Positions 53,491-62,669 are shown, numbered from the stretch's first letter. The stretch is 64,000 nt of DNA from Treponema denticola (GCF_024181405.1 NZ_CP051302.1:2542001-2606000), one strand, 5' to 3'. Notes: a model not told the origin generated them from the letters alone. Numbers and translations are program-made.

Positions 53491-55241
53491 TTTTCGCCTC
53501 CGCTAAAGGCTTCAAACTTTTCTATCGGCTGAACAATCTCGGAACCCTCGCCCTTCTTTGTAAGCTTTTCTATCGGGATGCCTTTTTCTTCCGCAATAAT
53601 TTTTAAAATATGGGGAGTACAAAAGCCTCCATGACATCTGCCGGCTCCGGCTCTTACTCTTCTTTTAACGGCATCAAGGGTAAATACATTTAGGGGATTG
53701 TTGACCGCATCCCTTATTTCGCCTTCGCTGACCTGTTCGCAGCGGCAGATGATTTTTCCGTATTGGGGATTTTTTTCGATTAGAGCCTGCCTTTCATTAG
53801 TTTCCATTTCGGAAACGGGTTTCATAGCCTTTCGGACGGGTGAAAAATTTTCTTTTAAACTTACATCTATTTTTTTCTTTAAAATTGAAACGGAAATCTT
53901 TACGATGTCCTCCGCAATGGCCGGAGCGGAAGCAAAGCCCGGGGACTGAATTCCTGCAGCGTGTACCAAGTTATCGACTCGCTCTGAAGCTTCGACGATA
54001 AAATCTTCTTCCCATGTGCAGGCCCTTGTTCCGCTGTAGTAGGTTATTATGTCTGAAGGCGAAACTTTTGAATTAAGCTTTAAGTGTTTTTTTATTTCTT
54101 CAAGGGCTTCAGGTTTTGTAGAAAAGTCCTCCCTATCCATAACTTCTACGGCATTAGGGCCTATTAAAAGATTGCCTTCAACGCAGGGCATGATGCCGCC
54201 TCCCTTTGAGTGCCCCTTGCGCAGCCTTAAAAGACTCGGCATGGCGGAGCTTGTTTTTTGTAAACCGTTTAGTTTCTTATCGAGAATAGCATCCGTTCCC
54301 TTGCGTGCATGTATCGAAAAAAATCTGTCGCCTGCAAGGCCTGCAACCTTGTCGGCCCAAACCCCGGCGGCATTTATAAGAAGTTTTGTCCGGCAAATGC
54401 CGCGGTTGGTTATAAGTTCGGTAATAGCTCTTCCTTCTTTTTTGATGCCGATAAGGGCAGTGTTAAAAAAGAACTCGGCTCCGTTTTCGCAAGCATTTTC
54501 TGCATAACAAATAGTAACCTTCATGGGCGAAGCGACTCCCGCCGAGGGAAGCCAAAAGCCGCCGTAGTTTTTATCGGTCATAAATGGGTCTATTTTTTTT
54601 ACTGCTTCTCGGGAGCGGTAGCCGTAATCTCCGTCCGCCATGTTGAGGCGGCATCTTCTTTTCATTAGGGGAGTGAGCAATTTTAAAATAGGATGGTGAA
54701 AAAGAAAAAAACTTCCGCAGCGGTTTATTTCAAAGCCCAGCTCTTCTGAAACCTTTGTGTACATTCTATTCCCGCGGGTGTTAAGCTTTCCCTTTATTTT
54801 TTTAGGATTATCTGCAAAGCCCGGATGAATCATTCCGTCATTGTGTCCCGAAGCCTGCATCGCAACATCGCTTTCTTTTTCAAAAAGGGCTATTTTTAAA
54901 TCGTAGCGGGATAGTTCGCGGGCAATAGAACAGCCTATTACTCCTCCGCCTATAATTACCGCATCAAAATCCCTGCCCTCTAAAAGAGAATCCTTGATTT
55001 TGGGCAAATGCATAGGTTCTTCGCCCCGGCCGTTTATAGTTAAATCGTTTACAACCCCCTTAAAACCGCAGCGGGCAGCCGCATAACCTGCGTCCATTCT
55101 TTCTTCCATTGAAGAAACATCGCCTTCTAAAACAACGGATTTTATATCAAGGGAAATTTTAACCTTTTCGCTGAGATTAAGCCGTTTTAATTTTTTTTGT
55201 AAACTTAAGAGCTTTTTATTAAAATCTTCTTTTTGCTGCAT
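53487..55241 (-). CDS. GlpA-like FAD dehydrogenase with [2Fe-2S] domain
   Basis: A 584-residue FAD-dependent glycerol-3-phosphate dehydrogenase-like protein. Residues about 95-470 form the DAO fold, with VIIGGGVIGCSIARELSRY. Residues about 490-550 are a BFD-like [2Fe-2S] domain with CRCEQ and, 34 residues on, CHGGFC. The first 90 residues are an extra module (VKISLDIKSVVLEGDVSSME, ARCGFKGVVNDLTI) that resembles a BON domain. The substrate may be glycerol-3-phosphate or another 2-hydroxy acid or polyol phosphate. The start at 55241 lies inside the regulator gene. Confidence 0.88.
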   Translation of the reverse strand: MQQKEDFNKKLLSLQKKLKRLNLSEKVKISLDIKSVVLEGDVSSMEERMDAGYAAARCGFKGVVNDLTINGRGEEPMHLPKIKDSLLEGRDFDAVIIGGGVIGCSIARELSRYDLKIALFEKESDVAMQASGHNDGMIHPGFADNPKKIKGKLNTRGNRMYTKVSEELGFEINRCGSFFLFHHPILKLLTPLMKRRCRLNMADGDYGYRSREAVKKIDPFMTDKNYGGFWLPSAGVASPMKVTICYAENACENGAEFFFNTALIGIKKEGRAITELITNRGICRTKLLINAAGVWADKVAGLAGDRFFSIHARKGTDAILDKKLNGLQKTSSAMPSLLRLRKGHSKGGGIMPCVEGNLLIGPNAVEVMDREDFSTKPEALEEIKKHLKLNSKVSPSDIITYYSGTRACTWEEDFIVEASERVDNLVHAAGIQSPGFASAPAIAEDIVKISVSILKKKIDVSLKENFSPVRKAMKPVSEMETNERQALIEKNPQYGKIICRCEQVSEGEIRDAVNNPLNVFTLDAVKRRVRAGAGRCHGGFCTPHILKIIAEEKGIPIEKLTKKGEGSEIVQPIEKFEAFSGGEK

Positions 55242-55954
55242 AGATCCGTATCCCTATATGTCTCGGGCTGAGTTAATTTTATCATTATTTTTATGGAATC
55301 TTCTTCGTCCGCCTCGATGAGGGCATTAAAAAAAAGCTGTTTGTATTCAGGGATACTATCTGCATAGGAGAGATTTTCACATAAAAATTGTTTAAATTGG
55401 TGCTTATAAATTTCTTCTGCAGTTTCAAAGCTTAGTAGAAAAATAGGATTGTCCGATAAATCTATTAAGGTACGGTAAAATTCAAAGTCTTCTATCGCTG
55501 AAATTTCAATATTCTCAGGTTGAGAAAAGTGTATTTTATTTTTTAAAGGTAGAAAAAAATGGAAGCGTTCTTTTACCGATAATTTTGAAATTCGGTTTGT
55601 AAGTTTTTTTATAATGTGAGTTAAAATAAGCTGCCTAAATTCAACAAGGCCGGCTTCAATCTTTTCGGGTTCCGATATCTGTTTGTTCCGATAAAGCTCG
55701 GTTAAAAGCCTCATCGATATGGAGGAACTAAGGTCGTTTACAATGCATCCGTGACGCGGACGCATTGTTATGAGCCCCTTGGATTGAAGAATCAGCAGAG
55801 CTTCATGTACTACAGGCCTTGATACATCAAAGCGCTCTGCAAGATCTCTTTCAGAAGGAAGATATTCTCCGGCTGAAAATAAGCCGGTTAAAATTTCATC
55901 TTGAATAATCGATGCGATTTTTTCTTTTTTTAAACTCTGTTCCTCCGGTTCCAT
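55205..55954 (-). CDS. FadR-type GntR regulator of the GlpA-like operon
   Basis: A 249-residue regulator with an N-terminal winged helix (LFSAGEYLPSERDLAERFDVSRPVVHEALLIL) and a C-terminal all-helical FCD-like sensor domain that probably binds a small acid or sugar acid. It overlaps the GlpA-like gene by 37 bases and is the first gene of the five-gene operon. A GTGGTCTTACCACCAC palindrome lies upstream at about 55983-55998 and is a good candidate for its operator. Confidence 0.9.
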   Translation of the reverse strand: MEPEEQSLKKEKIASIIQDEILTGLFSAGEYLPSERDLAERFDVSRPVVHEALLILQSKGLITMRPRHGCIVNDLSSSISMRLLTELYRNKQISEPEKIEAGLVEFRQLILTHIIKKLTNRISKLSVKERFHFFLPLKNKIHFSQPENIEISAIEDFEFYRTLIDLSDNPIFLLSFETAEEIYKHQFKQFLCENLSYADSIPEYKQLFFNALIEADEEDSIKIMIKLTQPETYRDTDLCSKKKILIKSS

Positions 55955-55982
55955 AACATACTCCAGATATTTTGTAAGACTT

Positions 55983-55998
55983 GTGGTCTTACCACCAC
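55983..55998. promoter_or_regulatory. Candidate operator of the FadR-type regulator
   Basis: GTGGTCTTACCACCAC lies about 30 bases before the regulator's start codon. Its GTGGT and ACCAC arms are inverted with a short centre. FadR-family regulators bind TGGTNNNACCA-like sites, and this fits that pattern. Autoregulation of the operon is inferred. Confidence 0.6.
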
Positions 55999-56059
55999 CA
56001 TGTTAACATAGAGGCTGAAATTTGTCAAGTTTTATTTGCGGAATCTTAGAAAAATAAAA

Positions 56060-56095
56060 AAAGCGGCAGAGACCGCAAGATCTTTCTGCCGCTTT
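56060..56095 (-). terminator. Terminator of the cystine transporter/selenoprotein operon
   Basis: An 11-bp stem AAAGCGGCAGA (56060-56070) with TCTGCCGCTTT (56085-56095). On the minus strand it is followed by a long T-rich run. It lies 21 bases after the selenoprotein stop. Confidence 0.85.
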
Positions 56096-56116
56096 AATTA
56101 GTTCTCGGTAAATTCT

Positions 56117-56404
56117 TTAAAAGACGATACCTTCGACGATTAGTTTTTCGGAGAATAGCACTTTCTTGTATTTTACAAAAAGAGTATCGTTTGATGCATT
56201 GATTTTATTTTTTACATAAACATCAATATCTCCCGACTTTACCAATTTGAATTCTTCCTTATCTTTTTTGGGCTCTACCGGTGACACGACCGGCTGGGGT
56301 TCTCCCACGCCTCAGGAAGCGCAGCCTATAAGGTCAATAGTTATGGCTTTAGAATCGATTTTTTTTAAATAATCCAAAACTTTGTCATCAATATTTATTG
56401 TCAT
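56117..56404 (-). CDS. CC/Se-motif family selenoprotein with in-frame UGA
   Basis: A 95-residue selenoprotein. The ATG at 56404 has GGAGTG upstream. The frame runs 30 codons to a TGA (56314-56312) and continues to a stop at 56117. Around the TGA it reads ITIDLIGCAS-U-GVGEPQPVV, the CC/Se motif family signature in which the second Cys is selenocysteine. A hairpin with loop CGTGTC follows 18 bases after the UGA, as needed for a bacterial SECIS. The C-terminal half (IDVYVKNKI, VKYKKVLFSEKLIVEGI) is HesB/IscA-like in style. It lies 10 bases after the cystine symporter, suggesting a role in thiol or selenium handling. Confidence 0.88.
56278..56314 (-). promoter_or_regulatory. Selenocysteine UGA codon and SECIS hairpin
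   Basis: The UGA at 56314-56312 is followed by the hairpin CCGGT (56293-56289), loop CGTGTC, ACCGG (56282-56278). The loop begins 23 bases after the UGA, within the 16-37 base window seen in bacterial SECIS elements, and contains the expected G/U. It lies inside the coding sequence, as usual in bacteria. Confidence 0.75.
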
Positions 56405-56414
56405 AAATCACTCC

Positions 56415-57788
56415 TTATTCAACAATGATTTCTTTTCTGTTATAAATTGCCTCATCCAACTCGCCTGTTCTTTTTGCTGCAATTACGCCTGAAAGAAGAG
56501 AATCGCTTACGTTTAAGGCTGTTCGTCCCATGTCGATGAGGGGTTCAATAGCAACAAGAAGACCGGCAAGAGTTATCGGAAGTCCCATTGAGGATAGAAC
56601 TATGATTGCTGCAAATGTTGCTCCGCCTCCTACACCAACGATTCCGAAACTGCCCAAGGCTGTAATTACGATAAGCTTTACAAGGAAGACGGGTGCCAAT
56701 GGATTGATTCCTAAAGTGGGTGCAATCATAACAGCCAACATTGCGGGATAAATTCCTGCACAACCGTTTTGTCCGATACTTGTACCCAAACTTCCGGCAA
56801 GGTTAGCGATACCTTCCGGAACTCCTAAGTTGTTTACTTGGTTTGAAACAGTCAGAGGAAGAGTGCCTGCGGAAGACCTTGATGTAAATGCAAACATAAG
56901 GTTTGAAACACTTTTCTTAAAGAAGGTTATGGGGTTTAATCCTGCTGTAAGCAAGTATAATCCGTGTACAACAAACATTATGATAATTGCAATATAGCTT
57001 GCTCCTATAAATCCGATAAGCCTTAAAATTTCAGAGAAATTTGAGGTTGAGGTGATATTAATCATAAGAGCTAAAACTCCGTAAGGCGTAATGCGGAGAA
57101 CCATTCGTACAAGCCTCATTACTACATCGGAGCAAGAATTAAGCCATTTAATAAATACGTCTGCACTGTCGGGATTGCTTCTTTTTAAGAATAAGGCTGC
57201 AAAGCCAAGCATTGCCGAGAAGAAAACCGTAGCTAAGGTTGCATTTGAGCCTTGACCTGAAAATGCGTAGAAAGGATTGGTTGGGATGATTTCAAGAATT
57301 TGCTGCTGAATAGGTTTTGCTTCGAAGTCATGAAGTCTACCTTCCATTGCCTTTCCTCTTGCAATTTCACTTTCACCGGCTGTAAGATTTTCTGCCGATA
57401 AGCCGAACGCAGAAGTTGTAAGAGCTCCCACAAGTGCTGCGATTGCAACAGTGATTACAAGAACAGCTAAAATTCTTCCGGCTGCTTTTCCGATGTTTTG
57501 TTTTTGTGTAGCAATTGATTTTGTAATGCTTACAATGATTAGAGGATAAACAATCATTCTAAGCAATCTTACATAACCGCTTCCTACTAAAGTAATCCAG
57601 CTCATAGCCTTTTTTATCAGAGCCGAATCTTTAACGGTAAGCTGTAGTATTGCCCCAAAGATGATACCTACAACAAGAGCTGTAACTACGCGTACATTAA
57701 AGCTCATGTTAAGTTTTTTCATGTATCTGATTCCATACATGAGTAACAACGCTGCGGCTACAATGCCGCATACCCAAATTATATCCAT
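56415..57788 (-). CDS. L-cystine/dicarboxylate sodium symporter (TcyP-like)
   Basis: A 457-residue DAACS-family symporter. The start, the MSFNVRVVTALVVGIIFGAILQL region, and VGSGYVRLLRMIVYPLIIVSI closely follow TcyP-type cystine transporters. AFTSRSSAGTLPLTVSN holds the serine-rich re-entrant loop, and SLGTSIGQNGCAGIYPAML the second. About eight membrane helices. It is in an operon with the CC/Se selenoprotein, which fits cystine as cargo; aspartate or glutamate remain possible. Confidence 0.9.
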   Translation of the reverse strand: MDIIWVCGIVAAALLLMYGIRYMKKLNMSFNVRVVTALVVGIIFGAILQLTVKDSALIKKAMSWITLVGSGYVRLLRMIVYPLIIVSITKSIATQKQNIGKAAGRILAVLVITVAIAALVGALTTSAFGLSAENLTAGESEIARGKAMEGRLHDFEAKPIQQQILEIIPTNPFYAFSGQGSNATLATVFFSAMLGFAALFLKRSNPDSADVFIKWLNSCSDVVMRLVRMVLRITPYGVLALMINITSTSNFSEILRLIGFIGASYIAIIIMFVVHGLYLLTAGLNPITFFKKSVSNLMFAFTSRSSAGTLPLTVSNQVNNLGVPEGIANLAGSLGTSIGQNGCAGIYPAMLAVMIAPTLGINPLAPVFLVKLIVITALGSFGIVGVGGGATFAAIIVLSSMGLPITLAGLLVAIEPLIDMGRTALNVSDSLLSGVIAAKRTGELDEAIYNRKEIIVE

Positions 57789-57891
57789 CTAAGACTCCTA
57801 ATATAGTGGTATTTTATAATCGGCACTCTTTTATCATAATATAAGATTTTTTACTAGATGGGGTAAAATAAAAATCAATAAAAAAAGTCTA

Positions 57892-57920
57892 TTGACAGCT
57901 TTTTTATTTTTTGATAAAAT
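57892..57920 (+). promoter_or_regulatory. pyrBI promoter
   Basis: TTGACA (57892-57897), 17 bases, TAAAAT (57915-57920) with an extended -10 TGA. Transcription would start near 57927, giving a 155-base leader before pyrBI. Confidence 0.8.
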
Positions 57921-57968
57921 CCTTTTAGATATGAGGCATTAAGTCTATATCTTCATGGAGGGGCCAAG

Positions 57969-58025
57969 ATGATTTATTCCTTAATTACTATAAGCTGCAA
58001 ATTTTGCCTCCCTCGTTTATTTTGA
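57969..58025 (+). CDS. pyrL: pyrBI leader peptide (18 residues)
   Basis: A short frame with a strong GGAGGGG site 5-7 bases before its ATG encodes MIYSLITISCKFCLPRLF and stops at 58023-58025, one base before the attenuator stem. Its position matches the leader peptide used in enteric pyrBI attenuation, where close ribosome following prevents terminator formation. The symbol is given by analogy. Confidence 0.65.
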   Translation: MIYSLITISCKFCLPRLF

Positions 58026-58026
58026 T

Positions 58027-58054
58027 AACATCGGTTTTTCCGATGTTTTTTTTT
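58027..58054 (+). terminator. Attenuator upstream of pyrBI
   Basis: AACATCGG (58027-58034) pairs with CCGATGTT (58040-58047) around T5, followed by a 9-T run. It lies in the leader, before the pyrBI start at 58082. A ribosome at the leader stop codon would cover its left arm and allow read-through. Confidence 0.85.
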
Positions 58055-58081
58055 GCATTTTTGTTTTAACAGGAGTTTAAA

Positions 58082-59689
58082 ATGGAAAACAAATTTATGG
58101 GGCGTTCATTGACGGTTATCGATGACTTATCGATCGATGAAAGAAAATACCTTTTTGACAAGACAAAGCGCTTAAAAAAAGCCATTCAAGAAGATGATCA
58201 GAAGGTTATGGATGAATTTAGAATTAACGACAAAGATTTCGGTATTTATGAGGTTTTTTTGGAACCCAGTACCCGCACAAAGGAATCATTTAGAAATGCA
58301 GCCAAATTTCATCAGGTAAAATTAAGCGATTTAGCCGCTGAATCTTCCTCTTTTAACAAGGGAGAAAGCTATGCCGACACCTTTAATACTCTTGCCGGAT
58401 ATCAAAACAGCATTTTTATCGTACGCAGCAAGGTAGAGGGGGTATGCCGCTGGCTTGAAGATGAGGCTCAAGCCTTTTATCAAAGAAATAACTTAAAAAG
58501 AAAGCCTGCCTTTATAAACGCCGGAGACGGAAAGCATGAGCATCCTACTCAGGAGCTGCTTGACGAATTTACCTTTATCGAAGATAATAACTGGTCATTC
58601 GACAAGATTCACATAGCCTTAGTAGGTGACTTGTACCACGGAAGAACTGTACACTCAAAGGCCGACGGTCTTAAAATCTTTAAGTCCGTAAAGGTTGACC
58701 TTATAGCTCCTGCCGAACTTGCTATGCCTGAATATTACAAGGTCAGGATGCAGGAAAACGGCTTTACCGTAAGGGAATTTTCTTCGATAGAGGAATATCT
58801 GAGACAAGCCGATGTAGCGCTTATTTGGTACTTTACCCGCCCCCAGCTTGAAAGAATGGGTGAGCAGGTTTTAAAAAAGCAAGACGAGCTCCGCCGCTCC
58901 ATAACTTTCCGAAAAGAATTTATCGAAAAACTTCCCGAAAATACCCGCTTCTATCATCCCCTTCCAAGACACCGCGTACATCCGACTATTCCCACTTTTT
59001 TGGATGCAACCCCCCTTAACGGTTGGGAAAGACAGTCCATAAACGGAATGTACGTAAGAATGGTTCTTCTTTCGATGATTGCAGGTAAAATAGGTAATGA
59101 CTATAAGGGGCCTGAACCTAAATCTTGTGAACGTGTCGAAGATGAAGACTACATAGTTGAAGTTCCCATAAATAATTCCAAAGAAAGCAAGGTTGAAACC
59201 TTTTCCGAAGGTGTACGCCCCATACAAAACGGAATAGTTATTGACCATATTTGCCGAGGAGATAAGCCCTCAGTAATAAGACATCACATGTCCAAGATTA
59301 TCAACGTTATGGGACTTGAAGAAGGTAAGGGCGGCGAATGGGTGTCCACTTCTACAAAAGATAAGGGGACTTTCAAGGGAATTATTTTCCGACCGGGAGA
59401 GTATAAGTTTTCAAGGGCGGATTTAAAGAGGCTGTCTGCCGTTGCTTCGAGCTGCACCCTTAACCTAATAAAAGACGGAAAAATTCAGTCAAAGTATAGG
59501 ACGCACCTTCCTCCGCGTATTTATAATTTTGAAGACTTAATTTGCAAGAACGAGGCCTGTATTTCACATCCGGCACAATCCGAAGGCGTCCCCGCCATTT
59601 TTTACCGCACTATAGACAATAGATATGCCTGCCAATATTGCGGAACAATCCATACCTTTAAAGAAATATGGGGCGAAAAAAAGAACTAA
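58082..59689 (+). CDS. pyrBI: Fused aspartate carbamoyltransferase PyrB-PyrI
   Basis: A 535-residue fusion of the catalytic and regulatory chains of ATCase, the committed step of pyrimidine synthesis. The catalytic half (1-345) has the carbamoyl-phosphate loop EPSTRTKESF (about 60-69), HPTQELLDEF, and the HPLPRH region. The regulatory half (about 375-535) starts VRPIQNGIVIDHICRGDKP, the nucleotide-binding domain, and ends with a zinc domain, CKNEAC and CQYC. Such fusions are known in Thermotoga and some spirochetes. The ribosome site is AGGAG. It converges with, and overlaps by 4 bases, the next gene. Confidence 0.95.
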   Translation: MENKFMGRSLTVIDDLSIDERKYLFDKTKRLKKAIQEDDQKVMDEFRINDKDFGIYEVFLEPSTRTKESFRNAAKFHQVKLSDLAAESSSFNKGESYADTFNTLAGYQNSIFIVRSKVEGVCRWLEDEAQAFYQRNNLKRKPAFINAGDGKHEHPTQELLDEFTFIEDNNWSFDKIHIALVGDLYHGRTVHSKADGLKIFKSVKVDLIAPAELAMPEYYKVRMQENGFTVREFSSIEEYLRQADVALIWYFTRPQLERMGEQVLKKQDELRRSITFRKEFIEKLPENTRFYHPLPRHRVHPTIPTFLDATPLNGWERQSINGMYVRMVLLSMIAGKIGNDYKGPEPKSCERVEDEDYIVEVPINNSKESKVETFSEGVRPIQNGIVIDHICRGDKPSVIRHHMSKIINVMGLEEGKGGEWVSTSTKDKGTFKGIIFRPGEYKFSRADLKRLSAVASSCTLNLIKDGKIQSKYRTHLPPRIYNFEDLICKNEACISHPAQSEGVPAIFYRTIDNRYACQYCGTIHTFKEIWGEKKN

Positions 59690-62091
59690 AATCTATATCC
59701 GTTCCTATCGTTTTGAAGCTTTATAGCTTCTGCGATAGGAATAGGCTTTTGAAAAGCATATCCCTGCCCGTAATCGACACCTATATCTTTTAAGATTGAA
59801 ACTATTTTCTCGTTCTCAGCATATTCGCCTATTGTGTAAAGACCTAAGTGGTGGCACATATCTCTCATGGTCTTAACCATAGAAAAATCTATGTAGTCTT
59901 TATCTATGGACTTTATAAAAGACCCGTCAATTTTTACGTAATCTATGGGAAGCGTTTTTAAATAAGGGAAAGAAGAAAAGCCTTTTCCAAAATCGTCCAA
60001 TGAAAAAGAGAATCCTTGTTTTCTTAATTCGGTAACAAATGTTGATGTTGCTTCCAAGTTTCTTACCGCACAGCTTTCCGTTATTTCAAAGCAGAAGTTA
60101 TGAGCCGGTACATTCAATGTTTTACGGCTCTCAGCTATAAATTCTACAAGGTCATTTGAAAAAAACGAGTCTGCCGAAATATTAATTGAAAATATTGCAT
60201 CTTCGTTTAAGTCCCCTTTACTTGTAGCTTCTGCAAAAAAGGCAAAAGCATTTCTTATAACCCATTTATCTACTTCATATATGAGATTATATCTTTCGGC
60301 TATAGGAATAAAGACATCCGGCATAATAATATTATCATCATTAGTTTTAAGCCTTATTAAAATTTCATACTTGGGATGGTGAAGAAAATCATTTAAAGGC
60401 ATAATTGCCTGTGCGTATAAAACAAAACTATCTTCTTTAATAGCCTTTTGGATTGTATTTAACCAAAACGAAATATTCCCTCTGGAGAAGCCTGCTATTC
60501 CTGAAGACAACAAAAGTTCGTAACATCCTCCTCCTTTTCTAAAGGCTATAGAGCAAGCATCATATGCATTCGATATTATTTCTTGAGAGCTCTGAGGTAT
60601 TTTAGGAATATTTACAATGCCGACACTTATGGAAATAGTCAATTTTTTTTCGTTCCAAGTAAAGTATTCACTATTTATTTTATCTATAAGGGTTTGTGTA
60701 AACCTGCATACTTCTTCCTCGTTTCCAAAATAAAAGATTGAAAATTCGTCCCCTATGAGATGCATAAAAGAGTCTTCGGAAATATTAAATGATTTTATAT
60801 GGGCTAAAATCATAGAATATATGTGCTGTATTAGGGCATTTCCTGCATAATAGCCCCAAAGCTGGTTTATAGTTTTAAACTTATCTATATCCAAATATAA
60901 GAGATAGACTTCTTCATCGGAATCCATATTTATAATTATGTTATCTATTTTTTGAGTCAGGGTATTGGAATTTAGGGTAAAATTTGCACCCTCCTGAAGA
61001 TTCCATTTTGCATTTCTCACTACGGAATTAAAACTCTTTGCAATTCTTGCAAGTTCGTGATTTTGCCTATCTAAAAAATCAAACTTAAGAAGCTCATTGT
61101 TTTTTGCAGCTTTCTCAAGTCTGTTTGTAATAGTTTCTATGGGCGAAGCTACTCTCTTTGCAATCAGGAAAGATAGAATACTTACGAAGACAATAAAGAT
61201 ACATGCAAATAATATTGCTCTAATTTTTAGACCGTTTATAGGACGATAGAAATCCGATGCCGGTATTGTAAAGCCGACCGTCCAGCCGGTAGTTTCTGAT
61301 TGCGCAAAGTAAAAGGACCTTTCAACTCCGTCATAATCTTTTACTATGGGTAAACTTCTGTTATAGCCGTCGTCTATTTTTAATTTGGCTATATGTTCTA
61401 TAAAATCTATACCGCCCTCAATATTATAAACCTCCGTAAAATTATCAAGATTAAATTGATATTTTTCATTAGGATGAGATAATATGCGGTAATCTTTTCC
61501 TATTAAAAAAGCATAACCCCCGTCTTCATTTTTAAATTTTTCTATAAGGGATAAAAGCTCGTTTATCCTTATTTCTCCTAAAAATATTCCATCAACTCCG
61601 CTTTTTGTGGTAAATTGCTTTATAACCGAGAAGGCGATTGTATCGGGTCTTGAGCTTATGCTGTGATACGGGTTGGTTATGATTGTTTCTTTGGTGCTCT
61701 TTGCTTCAATGTACCAAGGTCTTTTCCGAGGATCATAAAATGCCGGAGGAACCCAATTTTGACCGTTTGCAAAAACACCTGTTTCGTAAAATACCGCATA
61801 ATCGGTTTCAGGATTGAGTCTATTCAAGTTTGCCAAAAATGAGGTACATTTTTCATAATCGGTAATGTCCATATAAATCAGGGTATCTATGGTTTGCTCT
61901 ATAACGGTTTTTTTTTCAATAAGCCATTCGTCTATCTCTTGGGCTATAAGTTTAGCCTTTAATTTATTCTTATTGTTGAGATTTGTTGAAAAAATATTTG
62001 CTGCATAAAAAAAGTTGAGAAATACGGAAATAATTATAAGAGCACTAAATACTATTGCATTTGAGAGAATAATTTTCTGCTTTAATCTCAT
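59686..62091 (-). CDS. Cache-GGDEF-EAL protein, probable c-di-GMP phosphodiesterase
   Basis: An 801-residue membrane signalling protein. The start is the ATG at 62091, 4 bases after GGAGGGAGG; a TTG at 62106 would overlap that site. TM1 is about 8-30; a periplasmic dCache domain (about 40-275) is followed by TM2 (about 280-300), HAMP-like, GGDEF (about 375-530) and EAL (about 540-795). The GGDEF signature is IGDEF, so cyclase activity is doubtful. The EAL half keeps EILIRL, the Asn in SINIS, EITES, DDFGKGFSS and KIDGSF, so c-di-GMP hydrolysis is likely. Confidence 0.93.
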   Translation of the reverse strand: MRLKQKIILSNAIVFSALIIISVFLNFFYAANIFSTNLNNKNKLKAKLIAQEIDEWLIEKKTVIEQTIDTLIYMDITDYEKCTSFLANLNRLNPETDYAVFYETGVFANGQNWVPPAFYDPRKRPWYIEAKSTKETIITNPYHSISSRPDTIAFSVIKQFTTKSGVDGIFLGEIRINELLSLIEKFKNEDGGYAFLIGKDYRILSHPNEKYQFNLDNFTEVYNIEGGIDFIEHIAKLKIDDGYNRSLPIVKDYDGVERSFYFAQSETTGWTVGFTIPASDFYRPINGLKIRAILFACIFIVFVSILSFLIAKRVASPIETITNRLEKAAKNNELLKFDFLDRQNHELARIAKSFNSVVRNAKWNLQEGANFTLNSNTLTQKIDNIIINMDSDEEVYLLYLDIDKFKTINQLWGYYAGNALIQHIYSMILAHIKSFNISEDSFMHLIGDEFSIFYFGNEEEVCRFTQTLIDKINSEYFTWNEKKLTISISVGIVNIPKIPQSSQEIISNAYDACSIAFRKGGGCYELLLSSGIAGFSRGNISFWLNTIQKAIKEDSFVLYAQAIMPLNDFLHHPKYEILIRLKTNDDNIIMPDVFIPIAERYNLIYEVDKWVIRNAFAFFAEATSKGDLNEDAIFSINISADSFFSNDLVEFIAESRKTLNVPAHNFCFEITESCAVRNLEATSTFVTELRKQGFSFSLDDFGKGFSSFPYLKTLPIDYVKIDGSFIKSIDKDYIDFSMVKTMRDMCHHLGLYTIGEYAENEKIVSILKDIGVDYGQGYAFQKPIPIAEAIKLQNDRNGYRF

Positions 62092-62266
62092 GCCTCCCTC
62101 CTTCAACCGGATGCTAAAATTTGTGCATAAATCTATATAATTGAGTTAAAATAGATATGCTGTATTGTTCTTGATGAAGTATAACTAAATTTCAAACTAA
62201 AAGTTACTGATTTTTCTTTATTATCTTTACAAAGTAAAATTATTGATATTTATCTAAAGCCTCATC

Positions 62267-62581
62267 TTAAAAGCAGCCGGAAATATATTTTTTTAATAAC
62301 TTATTCAAATCTTTTATAAGCTCATTATGGCGCCCTGCTATTATCGTTAAGTCTTCTTGACTGATATCATCTGTAAGAAATAGTTCATAAGGAGTAGTAT
62401 TGAGTGCATCTGTTATTTTTGATAAGGTTGCGGCGGACACCCATTTTTGTTTGTTTTCGATTGCATTGATAAATGCGATTGACACATCTGCCCTGAGAGC
62501 TAATTCCATCTGTGAGATTTCCAATTTATGCCGAATCCTTCTTATATTTTTAGCTAAAATAGATGCATAATCATAACTCAT
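62267..62581 (-). CDS. XRE-family helix-turn-helix regulator
   Basis: A 104-residue regulator from the ATG at 62581 (GGAGG 10 bases upstream). The helix-turn-helix covers about residues 9-65 (IRRIRHKLEISQMELALRADVS, FINAIENKQKWVSAATLSKI). The C-terminal 35 residues are helical with no known ligand domain. No linked operon tells its target; the 175-base gap to the c-di-GMP gene holds nothing recognised. Confidence 0.9.
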   Translation of the reverse strand: MSYDYASILAKNIRRIRHKLEISQMELALRADVSIAFINAIENKQKWVSAATLSKITDALNTTPYELFLTDDISQEDLTIIAGRHNELIKDLNKLLKKYISGCF

Positions 62582-62669
62582 AATTAATAATACCTCCAAA
62601 ATTTGATGACAGCAAAGAGCTAATGGTGTAATAAAATATTCTATCAGTTGAAGATCTGAATCTTAACTA

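Noticed and set aside
56117..56308. A separate 63-residue gene starting at GTG
   Set aside because: There is no ribosome site at that GTG; the frame continues upstream through a UGA into a well-initiated start with a selenoprotein motif.
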